Counted from the first letter of the stretch, positions 1 through 5,690 are shown. The stretch is DNA of 6,754 nucleotides from Candidatus Manganitrophaceae bacterium (GCA_004297235.1 SCUR01000332.1:1-6754); one strand, 5' to 3'. Program-made: numbers and translations. The notes: generated from the sequence alone by a model not told the origin.

Positions 1-258
1 GCCGGTGTTTCGGATTTCGTGTTTGTCTCGACGTTCAATCAGGAGCAAGGTTCCTTCGCGCAGCGGATACCGTTTCTCTTTAACAATCGCGACACCCGTT
101 CCAGAAACCACATACAACCACTGATCACTGCTGCGGTGGCGGTTATCCGAGCGTCCCTCGGAATCCCCGGGAGCGAGGACCATCTCCGCTGCCTGCGAGT
201 CGCGGTTGCCGAGCGCGACCCGGAAACCTTGCCCAAATCGAAGGGTCTTGCGCCTCAT
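1..258 (-). CDS. Small single-domain cupin protein (3' part beyond the window edge)
   Basis: The frame is open from an ATG at 258 to the window edge, giving 86 residues without a stop; single-domain cupins usually run to about 100-120, so perhaps 25 are missing. Cupin motif 1 is readable as N39-x-H41-x4-Q46-x6-G53 (core DQWLYVVSGTG). Motif 2 has exact spacing: G69, H80 and N84 (core DKHEIRNTG). Relative to the classical His/His/Glu/His metal set, two positions are Asn39 and Gln46, while His41 and His80 are kept, so metal binding may be altered. The start is supported by an AAAGG ribosome binding site at 267-271 with an 8-base spacer. It lies 14 bases after the peroxidase stop codon and is almost certainly co-transcribed with it. 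Cupins this small can be enzymes, sugar-binding modules or sensors, and the substrate cannot be read here. The cupin fold is well supported; the function is unknown. Confidence 0.82.
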   Translation of the reverse strand, partial: MRRKTLRFGQGFRVALGNRDSQAAEMVLAPGDSEGRSDNRHRSSDQWLYVVSGTGVAIVKEKRYPLREGTLLLIERRDKHEIRNTG

Positions 259-272
259 TGCTCAAACCTTTG

Positions 273-1157
273 TCAAATTCCAAGATGAGAAAGGTTCAGC
301 CGGTCTCCGGAGATCGGCGGACACCAATAATACCCACCCGTTAACGGCCGCGAGAAGGTAAACAGCGCATCAACAATCCCATCTTCCAGGCCCGCCATCC
401 GGCGAAGCACCCGCTCATACCGGTCGAGCGACTCGACATACGAAATGAACTCCAGCCCCTGCTGATGCGCGGTCGCCCAAGGCATCGAGCGCCGGACCAT
501 GAAGGCGGGCGGATCGTAACTTTCCTGAGCGCTTCGCTTCACATGCGCCGATTCGGGTGCGTCTGCGATTTCCTCATTCGTGTCAAGACGCCTGCCCATC
601 ACCGCATCCCGCTTTTTGGAAGGAAGCGATCGAAACCGATTCAAATCATGGACCCATCGCTGAACGGCGACAAAGCTCGATCCTTTCACGTTTTTCCCCG
701 TCGGAATGATCGCCGCTTCGACCGCCGCGTTCTCTTTCGGATTCTCCGTGCCGTCTTCATATCCGGTCAGATCCTTCCCGCCGGCGTAAAGAAAGGTATC
801 CATCGCATCGTCGAGGATGACCGCTTCATTCAAGAACGACCGGAGTTGTTCCGTCCGATCGAAGAGAACGCCGCGATCCTCCCCCCGAAGGAAAAACCAA
901 AGGGCTTGCTGCGTGGAAGGGACGTTGCAACCCGGTCCGGCCAATCCCGGAAACGCGCGCAGCCCCGCGACTTCCTTACTCAGTGCACGCACCACCGGCT
1001 CGCCCACGCCGACAACCCCCCAATGGACGTCGAAGCCTTTGGCAAGTCGCTGCAGCGCGGCGCGCAGATTCGTTTCGGGAATCATCCGGAACGTGAGAGA
1101 GCGCCCAAGCGCCGACGGCGCGGCAAGGATCCCCGGTTGTGAAAAGTCCGTTTTCAT
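273..1157 (-). CDS. Dye-decolourising (Dyp-type) haem peroxidase, P-class / YfeX-DypB-like
   Basis: This gene encodes a 294-residue haem b peroxidase that would use H2O2 to oxidise a reductant; physiological substrates of this class are mostly unknown. The Dyp signature GYEDGTENP is at residues 132-140, with D135 as the distal acid. The likely proximal haem ligand is H205 in AHVKRS. The distal arginine is R222 in VRRSMPW, which lines up with the RQSLPY segment of YfeX. Spacings D135-H205-R222 (70 and 17) match the family. No Sec or Tat signal is visible, so it is probably cytoplasmic. The C-terminus stops at SHLGI with no encapsulin cargo-loading extension. An ATG at 1178 would add seven residues but has no ribosome binding site, whereas the ATG at 1157 sits 9 bases after AAAGGAAGG. 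The gene heads a two-gene unit with the downstream cupin and has its own promoter. Confidence 0.93.
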   Translation of the reverse strand: MKTDFSQPGILAAPSALGRSLTFRMIPETNLRAALQRLAKGFDVHWGVVGVGEPVVRALSKEVAGLRAFPGLAGPGCNVPSTQQALWFFLRGEDRGVLFDRTEQLRSFLNEAVILDDAMDTFLYAGGKDLTGYEDGTENPKENAAVEAAIIPTGKNVKGSSFVAVQRWVHDLNRFRSLPSKKRDAVMGRRLDTNEEIADAPESAHVKRSAQESYDPPAFMVRRSMPWATAHQQGLEFISYVESLDRYERVLRRMAGLEDGIVDALFTFSRPLTGGYYWCPPISGDRLNLSHLGI

Positions 1158-1166
1158 CGATGTATA

Positions 1167-1175
1167 CCTTCCTTT
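1167..1175 (-). promoter_or_regulatory. Ribosome binding site of the Dyp peroxidase gene
   Basis: On the minus strand this reads AAAGGAAGG and is separated by 9 bases from the ATG at 1157. It overlaps the codons that follow the alternative ATG at 1178, which has only T-rich sequence upstream. It therefore decides in favour of the shorter, 294-residue protein. Confidence 0.75.
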
Positions 1176-1219
1176 CATCTAAAAAAGAAGATCGACCCAT
1201 GCGTGAGGAATGTTGATTT

Positions 1220-1248
1220 TGTATAATCTTTTTTTTGAAAAGAGTCAA
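1220..1248 (-). promoter_or_regulatory. Sigma70-type promoter of the peroxidase-cupin unit
   Basis: On the minus strand the -35 box TTGACT (1243-1248) and the -10 box TATACA (1220-1225) are separated by exactly 17 bases, each matching consensus at five of six positions. The spacer contains a run of eight A. Transcription would start near 1213, giving a leader of roughly 55 bases before the ATG at 1157. No convincing operator palindrome was seen next to it. The rest of the gap between 1158 and 1341 holds only this leader and the 3' flank of the upstream gene. Confidence 0.7.
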
Positions 1249-1341
1249 TCGATGTGTGCGGTGCAACGGAGCCGGAAGGGAGAGAACAATCCACTTTGCT
1301 CGAACGTGATTCTGCGCAACCGGAAATCCGGAGAAACGACG

Positions 1342-2103
1342 CTAAATTCTTTCAACATTGTCGACATTCGAATAGTCGACCTGCGCTTTCACGGTCGATC
1401 CGGTCTTGATGCAGCGGAAATCATAAAAATAGACCCGCTTGATCTCCTTGTCGGGGAAGGCGACGGTGTCGACAAATTTGCCGTGCTCGTCGAAAGTCCA
1501 ATCGTCCTTATTCCGGTCGAACGGCGGCTTCTGTTTCTTGGCCGCATTTTCACAAGTGAGTCCCGGCGTGACCGCAAGACCGTAGATGTGGGTGTCAAAA
1601 TCGTTGAGCAAGATCGGATTGCCCGGCAAATCCTTCCTCAGGACGGTATGGCTGGTCCATGTGTGATTGAAGGTGGCGAACGTTTCCGGTTGGTTCGCCT
1701 GCGACAGCTTGGACCCGGCCGGCTTCCAGCGCAGATTTCCCAGAACATATTCATCCTGCCGGAACGTCGCGTGACGGGAGAGTTGGAAGCTGATTCCGGA
1801 GGAGGGCGCGAAAAGCGGACTGGTGTCGAAGATCTCTTTGTCGGTGATTTGGGACGGCGCCCTCACCGTAATATAGAGATCGGCGACGCCCGGCTGGGGA
1901 CGGGATGGCGCGGGCGATGGGGCCGCGCCTTGAGTCGGGACGGGCTGAGGCGCTTTGGAAAGGAGCTTCAATGCCGATTGATTTCCGGCGGTCCGCTGGA
2001 GATGCAAGGCAGGGTCTGTCCGAAGACGGATCTCGGACGCGGCGACGCGCGGCCGGACCGGCTTCGATGGAGTCCGATTCTGTTTTAGTAAAAATGTTTG
2101 CAT
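1342..2103 (-). CDS. Unrecognised protein with an N-terminal LQRTxGNQ-type motif (DUF4157/eCIS-associated-like leader)
   Basis: The product has 253 residues and no overall family that I recognise. The N-terminus begins MQTFLLKQNR and carries LHLQRTAGNQSALKLL at residues 33-48. This resembles the LQRTIGNQAVxRLL element that I recall at the start of many DUF4157-containing proteins linked to extracellular contractile injection systems (eCIS). A proline- and alanine-rich linker (52-72) follows, then a roughly 180-residue domain rich in aromatic and charged residues, with two cysteines (C184, C231) and no HExxH. No signal peptide or membrane segment is visible. A TTG at 2157 opens the same frame 18 codons earlier, but its upstream AAGGA touches the start codon. 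The ATG at 2103 is chosen because the sequence from there resembles the family's usual beginning; its own ribosome binding site is poor. The gene lies 67 bases after hsp20 on the same strand, so read-through transcription is possible. Coding is likely; the role is inferred. Confidence 0.72.
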   Translation of the reverse strand: MQTFLLKQNRTPSKPVRPRVAASEIRLRTDPALHLQRTAGNQSALKLLSKAPQPVPTQGAAPSPAPSRPQPGVADLYITVRAPSQITDKEIFDTSPLFAPSSGISFQLSRHATFRQDEYVLGNLRWKPAGSKLSQANQPETFATFNHTWTSHTVLRKDLPGNPILLNDFDTHIYGLAVTPGLTCENAAKKQKPPFDRNKDDWTFDEHGKFVDTVAFPDKEIKRVYFYDFRCIKTGSTVKAQVDYSNVDNVERI

Positions 2104-2170
2104 CACCCCGGGTCGCTCAAGTCCGCCAAGTGTAATCCTTAGGAAGGTTAATTTCAATCCTTCATCAAGA

Positions 2171-2659
2171 TCAGGCCGCGTCCGAAATATCCTCTTGCGG
2201 CGCTTCGGATTGAATTTCGATTTTCTTTCCCTGCTCCTTCATCGCGGGAAGGGTGATGTAGAGGACCCCTTGGTGATGGCGCGCCTGAATCTGATTTTCC
2301 GGAACGGGGGCGGGGAGGGTGATGACCCGTTCGAACGGACCGTAGGGACACTCCTGAAAAATACTGTTTTCCGGTTTAAAACCTTCCGGCGGTTTTCGCT
2401 CCCCCTCGATCACCAGCTGTTTGTCGATCATCGAAAGGGAAATCTCATTCAAATCGACCTCCGGCAGCTCGACCCGGACGACCCATTGCCCCTCCCGCTC
2501 ATAAAGGTCGGCCGGCGGCATCCATCGCTCCCATCGCTCCGGATCAAAGTCGACGCCGAACGGGTCGGGCCCGAATGTTCTTTTGAAAAGATCGTTCAAT
2601 TCGTGTTGCATCGAAAAGATGCGGTGAAACAGATGTCTTTGTGAAAATGCGTTCTCCAT
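2171..2659 (-). CDS. hsp20: Small heat-shock protein, Hsp20 / alpha-crystallin family
   Basis: This is a 162-residue ATP-independent holdase chaperone that binds unfolding proteins in the cytoplasm and forms large oligomers. An N-terminal region (1-46) containing LFKRTFGPDPFG precedes the alpha-crystallin domain (about 47-139). Family landmarks are PPADLYEREGQWVVRVELP at the domain start, YGPFERVITLP (106-116) and GVLYITLP (131-138), which matches the GVLxxxxP signature. The short tail contains an I-x-I oligomerisation motif, IEI at 147-149. Length is normal for bacterial Hsp20. The ATG at 2659 has AGGAG at 2669-2673 with a 9-base spacer. A sigma70-type promoter lies directly upstream. No CIRCE repeat and no sigma32-like boxes were seen, and the leader is too short for an obvious ROSE-type thermometer, so heat control is not evident from the sequence. 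Confidence 0.96.
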   Translation of the reverse strand: MENAFSQRHLFHRIFSMQHELNDLFKRTFGPDPFGVDFDPERWERWMPPADLYEREGQWVVRVELPEVDLNEISLSMIDKQLVIEGERKPPEGFKPENSIFQECPYGPFERVITLPAPVPENQIQARHHQGVLYITLPAMKEQGKKIEIQSEAPQEDISDAA

Positions 2660-2699
2660 CGACCTGATCTCCTCTCATGCTCTTCGTGAACTTTCTTTG

Positions 2700-2729
2700 A
2701 TTATGAGCGTATCGATCCGGAAGGGTCAA
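2700..2729 (-). promoter_or_regulatory. Sigma70-type promoter of hsp20
   Basis: On the minus strand the -35 box is TTGACC (2724-2729) and the -10 box is CATAAT (2700-2705), each five of six to consensus, with an 18-base spacer. Transcription would start near 2693, leaving a leader of about 35 bases that contains the AGGAG ribosome binding site. Confidence 0.65.
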
Positions 2730-2794
2730 GATTCACCATCGGCTTATATAAACAGCCGTTGAAACGAATTTCCAAGATGCTCATTTGAAGACAG

Positions 2795-2968
2795 ATGACG
2801 ATGAGATGGATGGCCGACTTTCACCTACACTCCCGGTACAGCGTCGGAACCCGTAGAAGAGGCCCGGTCGCACGGCCGGAGATGCCCGGTCTGCGGATGC
2901 GGTCCGTGAAGGTGAGCAAGGCGCCCTGCTACGACGGCCGCTACGGAAAGATTTTCGTTTTGAAATAA
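2795..2968 (+). pseudogene. Internally deleted, frameshifted relic of an endonuclease Q-like (PHP-domain) gene
   Basis: The frame starting at 2795 is open for 57 codons. It begins with WMADFHLHSRYS, which resembles the start of endonuclease Q-type PHP proteins (typically xIADFHIHSRYSxAT), including the DxHxHS metal-binding motif. A second frame (2850-2903) reads PVEEARSHGRRCPVCG before a TGA, resembling the family's zinc-knuckle (GxCPVCGxPL). A third frame, starting near 2893, gives AVREG, and the first frame then resumes with KVSKAPCYDGRYGKIF to a TAA, resembling the GYDGxYGxI C-terminus. Three pieces in the correct order but in different frames, squeezed into 174 bases where an intact gene needs about 1.2 kb, indicate multiple internal deletions. 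Intact family members act on deaminated bases in DNA. The relic ends 3 bases before the convergent lptG stop codon. I recall the family motifs from memory; no alignment was run. A short expressed peptide cannot be excluded, but only a weak GAAGA precedes the ATG. Confidence 0.6.
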
Positions 2969-2971
2969 CCG

Positions 2972-4054
2972 TCAGTGTCGGATGTTCAAGAAAAGATAGC
3001 TGCCGATTCCGAGAAAGAGAAGATTGGCCCCCCAGGCCGCGATCCACGGAGGGAGGACGTTGATCCGGCCGAGCGTGAGGGTGACTGAAAAAACAAGCCA
3101 ATAGCAGAGCGCCAAGCCGAGGCTGAGCGCCGCCCCCCGCGCCACCTTCGCACTTCGTCGATCCTGGAGGGCAAAGGGAATCCCCACGAGCACCATCATG
3201 AAGTTGACGAACGGAAAGGCCTGCTTGGCGAGCAGATCGACCCGATAGCGGGTGGCATCGAATCCGTCCCCGGAGAGCCGGTCGATGTAGGCTCGGAGGC
3301 GCCGGTAGGTCATCTCCTCCGGCTCGGCGACCGCCTGTTTGAAATCGTCGGGCTTCTTGTTGATCCCGATCCTTTCCTCATCAAACCGCTTGATCTGAAC
3401 GGTCCCGTCCGGCTGAAAGGTGCGATGAACCCCTTTTGAGAGAATCCAGCTTCCGTCTTTGTAGGTCAGCCCTTCGGCCTCAATCGACTCCGGCAAAGAA
3501 AAGTCGCTTCCCAAATAGTAAATGTTGACGCCAAACATCTTCTGCCGATTCGGTTCCACGAGCTCGATGTTAAAGAGCGTCCGGCTGTCGAGGCGAAGCC
3601 ACATTTTGTTTTGAACCAATCTTCCGTCGTCGTTCTTCTTCTCGATCTTGATCTCCTGAATCATCTTTGCTTTTTTATACGTGGAGGGGACCAGCGTGCC
3701 GTTGAGAAAAAAGAGCGCGCTGCTGAGAAAAATCCCGAAGAGGAGAAGGGGCGCGGTCAGCTTCAGGAGGCTGACCCCCGAACTTTTGAATGCGATGATC
3801 TCATTGTTTCTCGAAAACATCCCCAGCGTCAGAAAAGTGGCGATCAGAACCGCCAGAGGCGCGACGTCGAAAATGATTTTCGGAATCTTAAAGAGAAAAT
3901 ATTGGACGACGAAGAGGATCTCTGCGTCGCGCTCTGAGAATTTCCGGATCTTCTCCAGAAACTCGATCGTCAGATAAACGAGGGAAAGTATCGACAGGAC
4001 CACGGAGAAGAACTTTAGATATTCCTTTAAAATATATCGAGAGATAATCGACAT
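2972..4054 (-). CDS. lptG: LPS-transport permease LptG (YjgP/YjgQ family)
   Basis: This is a 360-residue inner-membrane subunit of the LptB2FG exporter, which extracts lipopolysaccharide from the inner membrane and passes it to the periplasmic Lpt bridge. Three N-terminal membrane segments (about 15-33, 60-80, 98-118) include the cytoplasmic coupling stretch NNEIIAFKSSGVS (83-95), which contacts the ATPase. A periplasmic beta-jellyroll region (about 120-265) follows, then three more segments (about 277-296, 308-328, 338-357). The stretch MTYRRLRAYIDRL (248-260), leading into YRVDLLAKQAFPF (270-282), is characteristic of LptG rather than LptF. The ATG at 4054 begins 2 bases after the lptF stop codon and uses an AGAGG inside the lptF end, so the two are translationally close-coupled. 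lptB, lptC and lptA are not in the window. No terminator hairpin was found after the stop; the gene meets the endonuclease relic tail to tail. Confidence 0.95.
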   Translation of the reverse strand: MSIISRYILKEYLKFFSVVLSILSLVYLTIEFLEKIRKFSERDAEILFVVQYFLFKIPKIIFDVAPLAVLIATFLTLGMFSRNNEIIAFKSSGVSLLKLTAPLLLFGIFLSSALFFLNGTLVPSTYKKAKMIQEIKIEKKNDDGRLVQNKMWLRLDSRTLFNIELVEPNRQKMFGVNIYYLGSDFSLPESIEAEGLTYKDGSWILSKGVHRTFQPDGTVQIKRFDEERIGINKKPDDFKQAVAEPEEMTYRRLRAYIDRLSGDGFDATRYRVDLLAKQAFPFVNFMMVLVGIPFALQDRRSAKVARGAALSLGLALCYWLVFSVTLTLGRINVLPPWIAAWGANLLFLGIGSYLFLNIRH

Positions 4055-4056
4055 GA

Positions 4057-5187
4057 TCAGGGCCTCTTATTGCCGAGTTGGAGAAAACGGGGATAGGACT
4101 CCTGCGCCATCGCCCGGACGAGATAGATGGTAAAGGGGATGAGGGCGAGATGGGGGACCCAGACCGCCAGGAACGGCGTGGCGATCCGGAGGGTGATCAA
4201 ATAATCTCCCAGGGTGTTGAGCAAATAGTAAAAGGTGATCAGCGCGATCCCGAGGGTAAATCCTCCCAGGCGGCCGGTCCTTCCTGAGATGATGCCGAGC
4301 GGAACGCCGACAATGCCGAACACGAGGGAAGCGAGCGAGAAGGAGAAGTTCTTATAAAATTCGGACAATAAACGCAGGGCGCGCAGATCGGTCCCCGCGG
4401 AGGCCTCGATCTTCTTTTTAATCTCCTGATACGACGCCGGCTCCAAATTGGCGTTGCCTCCTTGAATCAGCGATCCCAGATCCAATTTCAAATCATATGT
4501 GCCAAACATCACGCGCTGATAATCCGCGGCGTCTTTCGCCTTGATATGGATGCTCCCGTTCAAGAGATGAAACTCGATAGCGCCGCTGCCGGGATCATTG
4601 ACGAGAATTCCTTTTTTGGCGACGATCACTTTTGGAGAGGAGGGATCGCGGCTGTCATAAATGAAGACCCCTTCCATCTCCGAAAAGGTCGGCATCGATT
4701 CCACATAGATGACGATATCGGAAAAGATTCCGTTGAATTTTCCCTCCTCGATTCCGACGCTCGCTCTTTTTTTCAGAATTCTCATCGCCAGCGAATTGAA
4801 AGAGCCCCCGCCCCACGGCTGGGCGATCATTCCCATAAACAACGTCAGGAGGGCCGCCGCAACGGAAAAGAAAAGAACCGGACGAAGGAAGCGGTAGAAG
4901 CCGACGCCGACCGACTTCAGCGCGATGATTTCGTTATCATAGGAGAGCCGATTAAAGGTCATCACGGAGGCCATCAGAACAGCCATCGGAATGGTTAAAA
5001 GAAAGAAAGAGGGAAGGAGGGTCAAAAAAATTTGTCCGACGCTGAGGAGATCGACCCCTTTGTCGATGACCAATTCCATCAACTTCAAGAGTTGATGAAT
5101 CAGAATTAAAAATGTTAGTATGAATATGCCGAAAACAAAGGGGATCAACAGCTCTTTGAAAATGTAGCGATCCAGAATCCGAACCAT
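4057..5187 (-). CDS. lptF: LPS-transport permease LptF (YjgP/YjgQ family)
   Basis: This is the 376-residue partner of LptG in the LptB2FG lipopolysaccharide exporter. It begins MVRILDRYIFKELL, the standard LptF opening. Membrane segments are at about 14-33, 53-77 and 100-122, with the coupling region DNEIIALKSVGVG at 84-96. A periplasmic jellyroll domain spans about 125-275. Three C-terminal segments lie at about 281-300, 310-331 and 338-359, with the conserved loop SGRTGRLGGF (301-310) between the first two. Length is typical. lptF is the first gene of a two-gene operon. No Shine-Dalgarno sequence precedes the ATG at 5187. Instead, a good promoter ends only 8 bases upstream, so the mRNA is predicted to be leaderless or nearly so. 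Confidence 0.95.
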   Translation of the reverse strand: MVRILDRYIFKELLIPFVFGIFILTFLILIHQLLKLMELVIDKGVDLLSVGQIFLTLLPSFFLLTIPMAVLMASVMTFNRLSYDNEIIALKSVGVGFYRFLRPVLFFSVAAALLTLFMGMIAQPWGGGSFNSLAMRILKKRASVGIEEGKFNGIFSDIVIYVESMPTFSEMEGVFIYDSRDPSSPKVIVAKKGILVNDPGSGAIEFHLLNGSIHIKAKDAADYQRVMFGTYDLKLDLGSLIQGGNANLEPASYQEIKKKIEASAGTDLRALRLLSEFYKNFSFSLASLVFGIVGVPLGIISGRTGRLGGFTLGIALITFYYLLNTLGDYLITLRIATPFLAVWVPHLALIPFTIYLVRAMAQESYPRFLQLGNKRP

Positions 5188-5195
5188 AAGCAGAC

Positions 5196-5224
5196 AATAT
5201 ACATGGGATGCGATTCAATGTAAA
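5196..5224 (-). promoter_or_regulatory. lptF: Sigma70-type promoter of lptFG
   Basis: On the minus strand TTTACA (5219-5224) and TATATT (5196-5201) are each five of six to consensus with an optimal 17-base spacer. Only 8 bases (5188-5195) separate the -10 box from the lptF ATG, so transcription should begin at or within about 2 bases of the start codon. Confidence 0.68.
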
Positions 5225-5232
5225 TAATGATA

Positions 5233-5261
5233 TTGACAGAAGGTGAGGAGTGTGTTAAAAA
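5233..5261 (+). promoter_or_regulatory. Extended -10 sigma70-type promoter of the small lipoprotein gene
   Basis: A perfect -35 box TTGACA (5233-5238) is followed after 17 bases by TAAAAA (5256-5261, four of six). The bases before the -10 box are TGT (5253-5255), a TGn extended -10 that compensates for the weaker hexamer. The start would be near 5268, giving a leader of about 80 bases. It lies back to back with the lptF promoter, with 8 bases between the two -35 boxes. Confidence 0.62.
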
Positions 5262-5350
5262 CGCAGGCCCATTTTGGACCGAGAAGATCGCAAAGACTCT
5301 CGTAATGGAATCTCGACACACTCAATTCTGCTTGACGAAAGGGGAAGCAA

Positions 5351-5560
5351 ATGAAGAATTGGATTAGAATAGCCGCTGTTTTGATCATGGCTACCGGTTT
5401 AGCCGGTTGCTACCAGAAACCGCATGAAGAACAAAAGCCACAAACACCTGCGGAGGCGCCCAAGCCGGCAACCCCTCCTGAGACCCCCGCAGCGCCTCCC
5501 GCCGCACCCGGCGGGGCGCCAGAGACCCCTCCGGCAGCTCCAGGCGGGGACGCCCACTAA
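5351..5560 (+). CDS. Small proline/alanine-rich lipoprotein
   Basis: This is a 69-residue lipoprotein precursor. The signal peptide has a basic start (MKNWIR), a hydrophobic core (IAAVLIMATG) and the lipobox LAGC, placing the lipidated cysteine at residue 20. The residue after Cys is Tyr rather than Asp, so under the proteobacterial +2 rule it would go to the outer membrane, although that rule may not hold in this lineage. The mature part of about 50 residues is almost entirely Pro, Ala, Glu, Gly, Lys and Thr, with near-repeats such as PPETPAAPPAAPGG and APETPPAAPGG. It has no predicted fold and resembles an extended tether or spacer. The start is supported by AAAGGGGAAG at 5338-5347. The gene is monocistronic, with its own promoter and a strong terminator. 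The molecular role is unknown. Confidence 0.88.
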   Translation: MKNWIRIAAVLIMATGLAGCYQKPHEEQKPQTPAEAPKPATPPETPAAPPAAPGGAPETPPAAPGGDAH

Positions 5561-5588
5561 CCGGGAAAACGTGGTTTTAAAGTCTCGC

Positions 5589-5633
5589 AAAGGCCTGCTG
5601 GTGAATCTCAATATAAACCAGCAGGCCTTTTTG
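5589..5633 (+). terminator. Strong intrinsic terminator after the lipoprotein gene
   Basis: A perfect 14-base inverted repeat has arms AAAGGCCTGCTGGT (5589-5602) and ACCAGCAGGCCTTT (5617-5630), with a 14-base loop. A run of five T (5628-5632) forms the tail. The stem has a GC-rich core and starts 28 bases after the lipoprotein stop codon, insulating it from the downstream TPR gene. Confidence 0.93.
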
Positions 5634-5643
5634 TTCGGTTTTC

Positions 5644-5672
5644 TTGACACATCGGAGGTTCTATGATATCTC
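5644..5672 (+). promoter_or_regulatory. Possible promoter of the TPR gene
   Basis: A perfect -35 hexamer TTGACA occurs at 5644-5649, just after the terminator. At the ideal 17-base spacing the -10 is only TATCTC (5667-5672). The better-looking TATGAT (5662-5667) is just 12 bases away, too close for a standard sigma70 promoter. A promoter is expected here because the terminator isolates the gene, but the exact -10 box is uncertain. Confidence 0.4.
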
Positions 5673-5690
5673 CTTAAATACGAGTACATC

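Noticed and set aside
273..300. Possible encapsulin cargo-loading peptide at the Dyp C-terminus
   Set aside because: The protein ends at SHLGI directly after the catalytic domain, without the usual linker and targeting extension, and no encapsulin gene is nearby.
465..1142. Plus-strand open frames over the peroxidase gene
   Set aside because: The minus strand encodes a complete Dyp peroxidase with all catalytic motifs; the opposite frames are low-complexity Arg-rich shadows.
1222..1227. Perfect TATAAT on the plus strand
   Set aside because: No -35 box lies at a suitable distance on the plus strand and no plus-strand gene follows; it is the complement of the -10 region of the peroxidase promoter.
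1320..1331. Palindrome CCGGAAATCCGG after the orphan gene as a terminator
   Set aside because: The loop would be only 2 bases and no T-run follows on the minus strand; better seen as a chance palindrome.
1210..2088. Long plus-strand open frame (292 codons) across the orphan leader-motif gene
   Set aside because: It is antisense to a frame with a recognisable N-terminal motif and natural composition. Its product is Arg/Gly-rich without any family resemblance and it lacks a ribosome binding site.
2660..2693. RNA thermometer in the hsp20 leader
   Set aside because: The leader is about 35 bases, and I found no stretch that would pair well with the AGGAG site, nor a fourU or ROSE-like pattern.
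2740..2758. Inverted repeat CGGCT...AGCCG upstream of the hsp20 promoter as an operator
   Set aside because: Arms of only 5 bases around an AT-rich centre, with no match to CIRCE or another known site; too weak to call.
2781..3101. Minus-strand open frame overlapping the lptG 3' end and the endonuclease relic
   Set aside because: It overlaps the end of lptG in another frame and has no ribosome binding site or recognisable motif.
4462..4998. Plus-strand open frame of 178 codons inside lptF
   Set aside because: Antisense to the well-supported LptF permease; the His/Arg/Asp-rich product is typical of a reverse-frame artefact.
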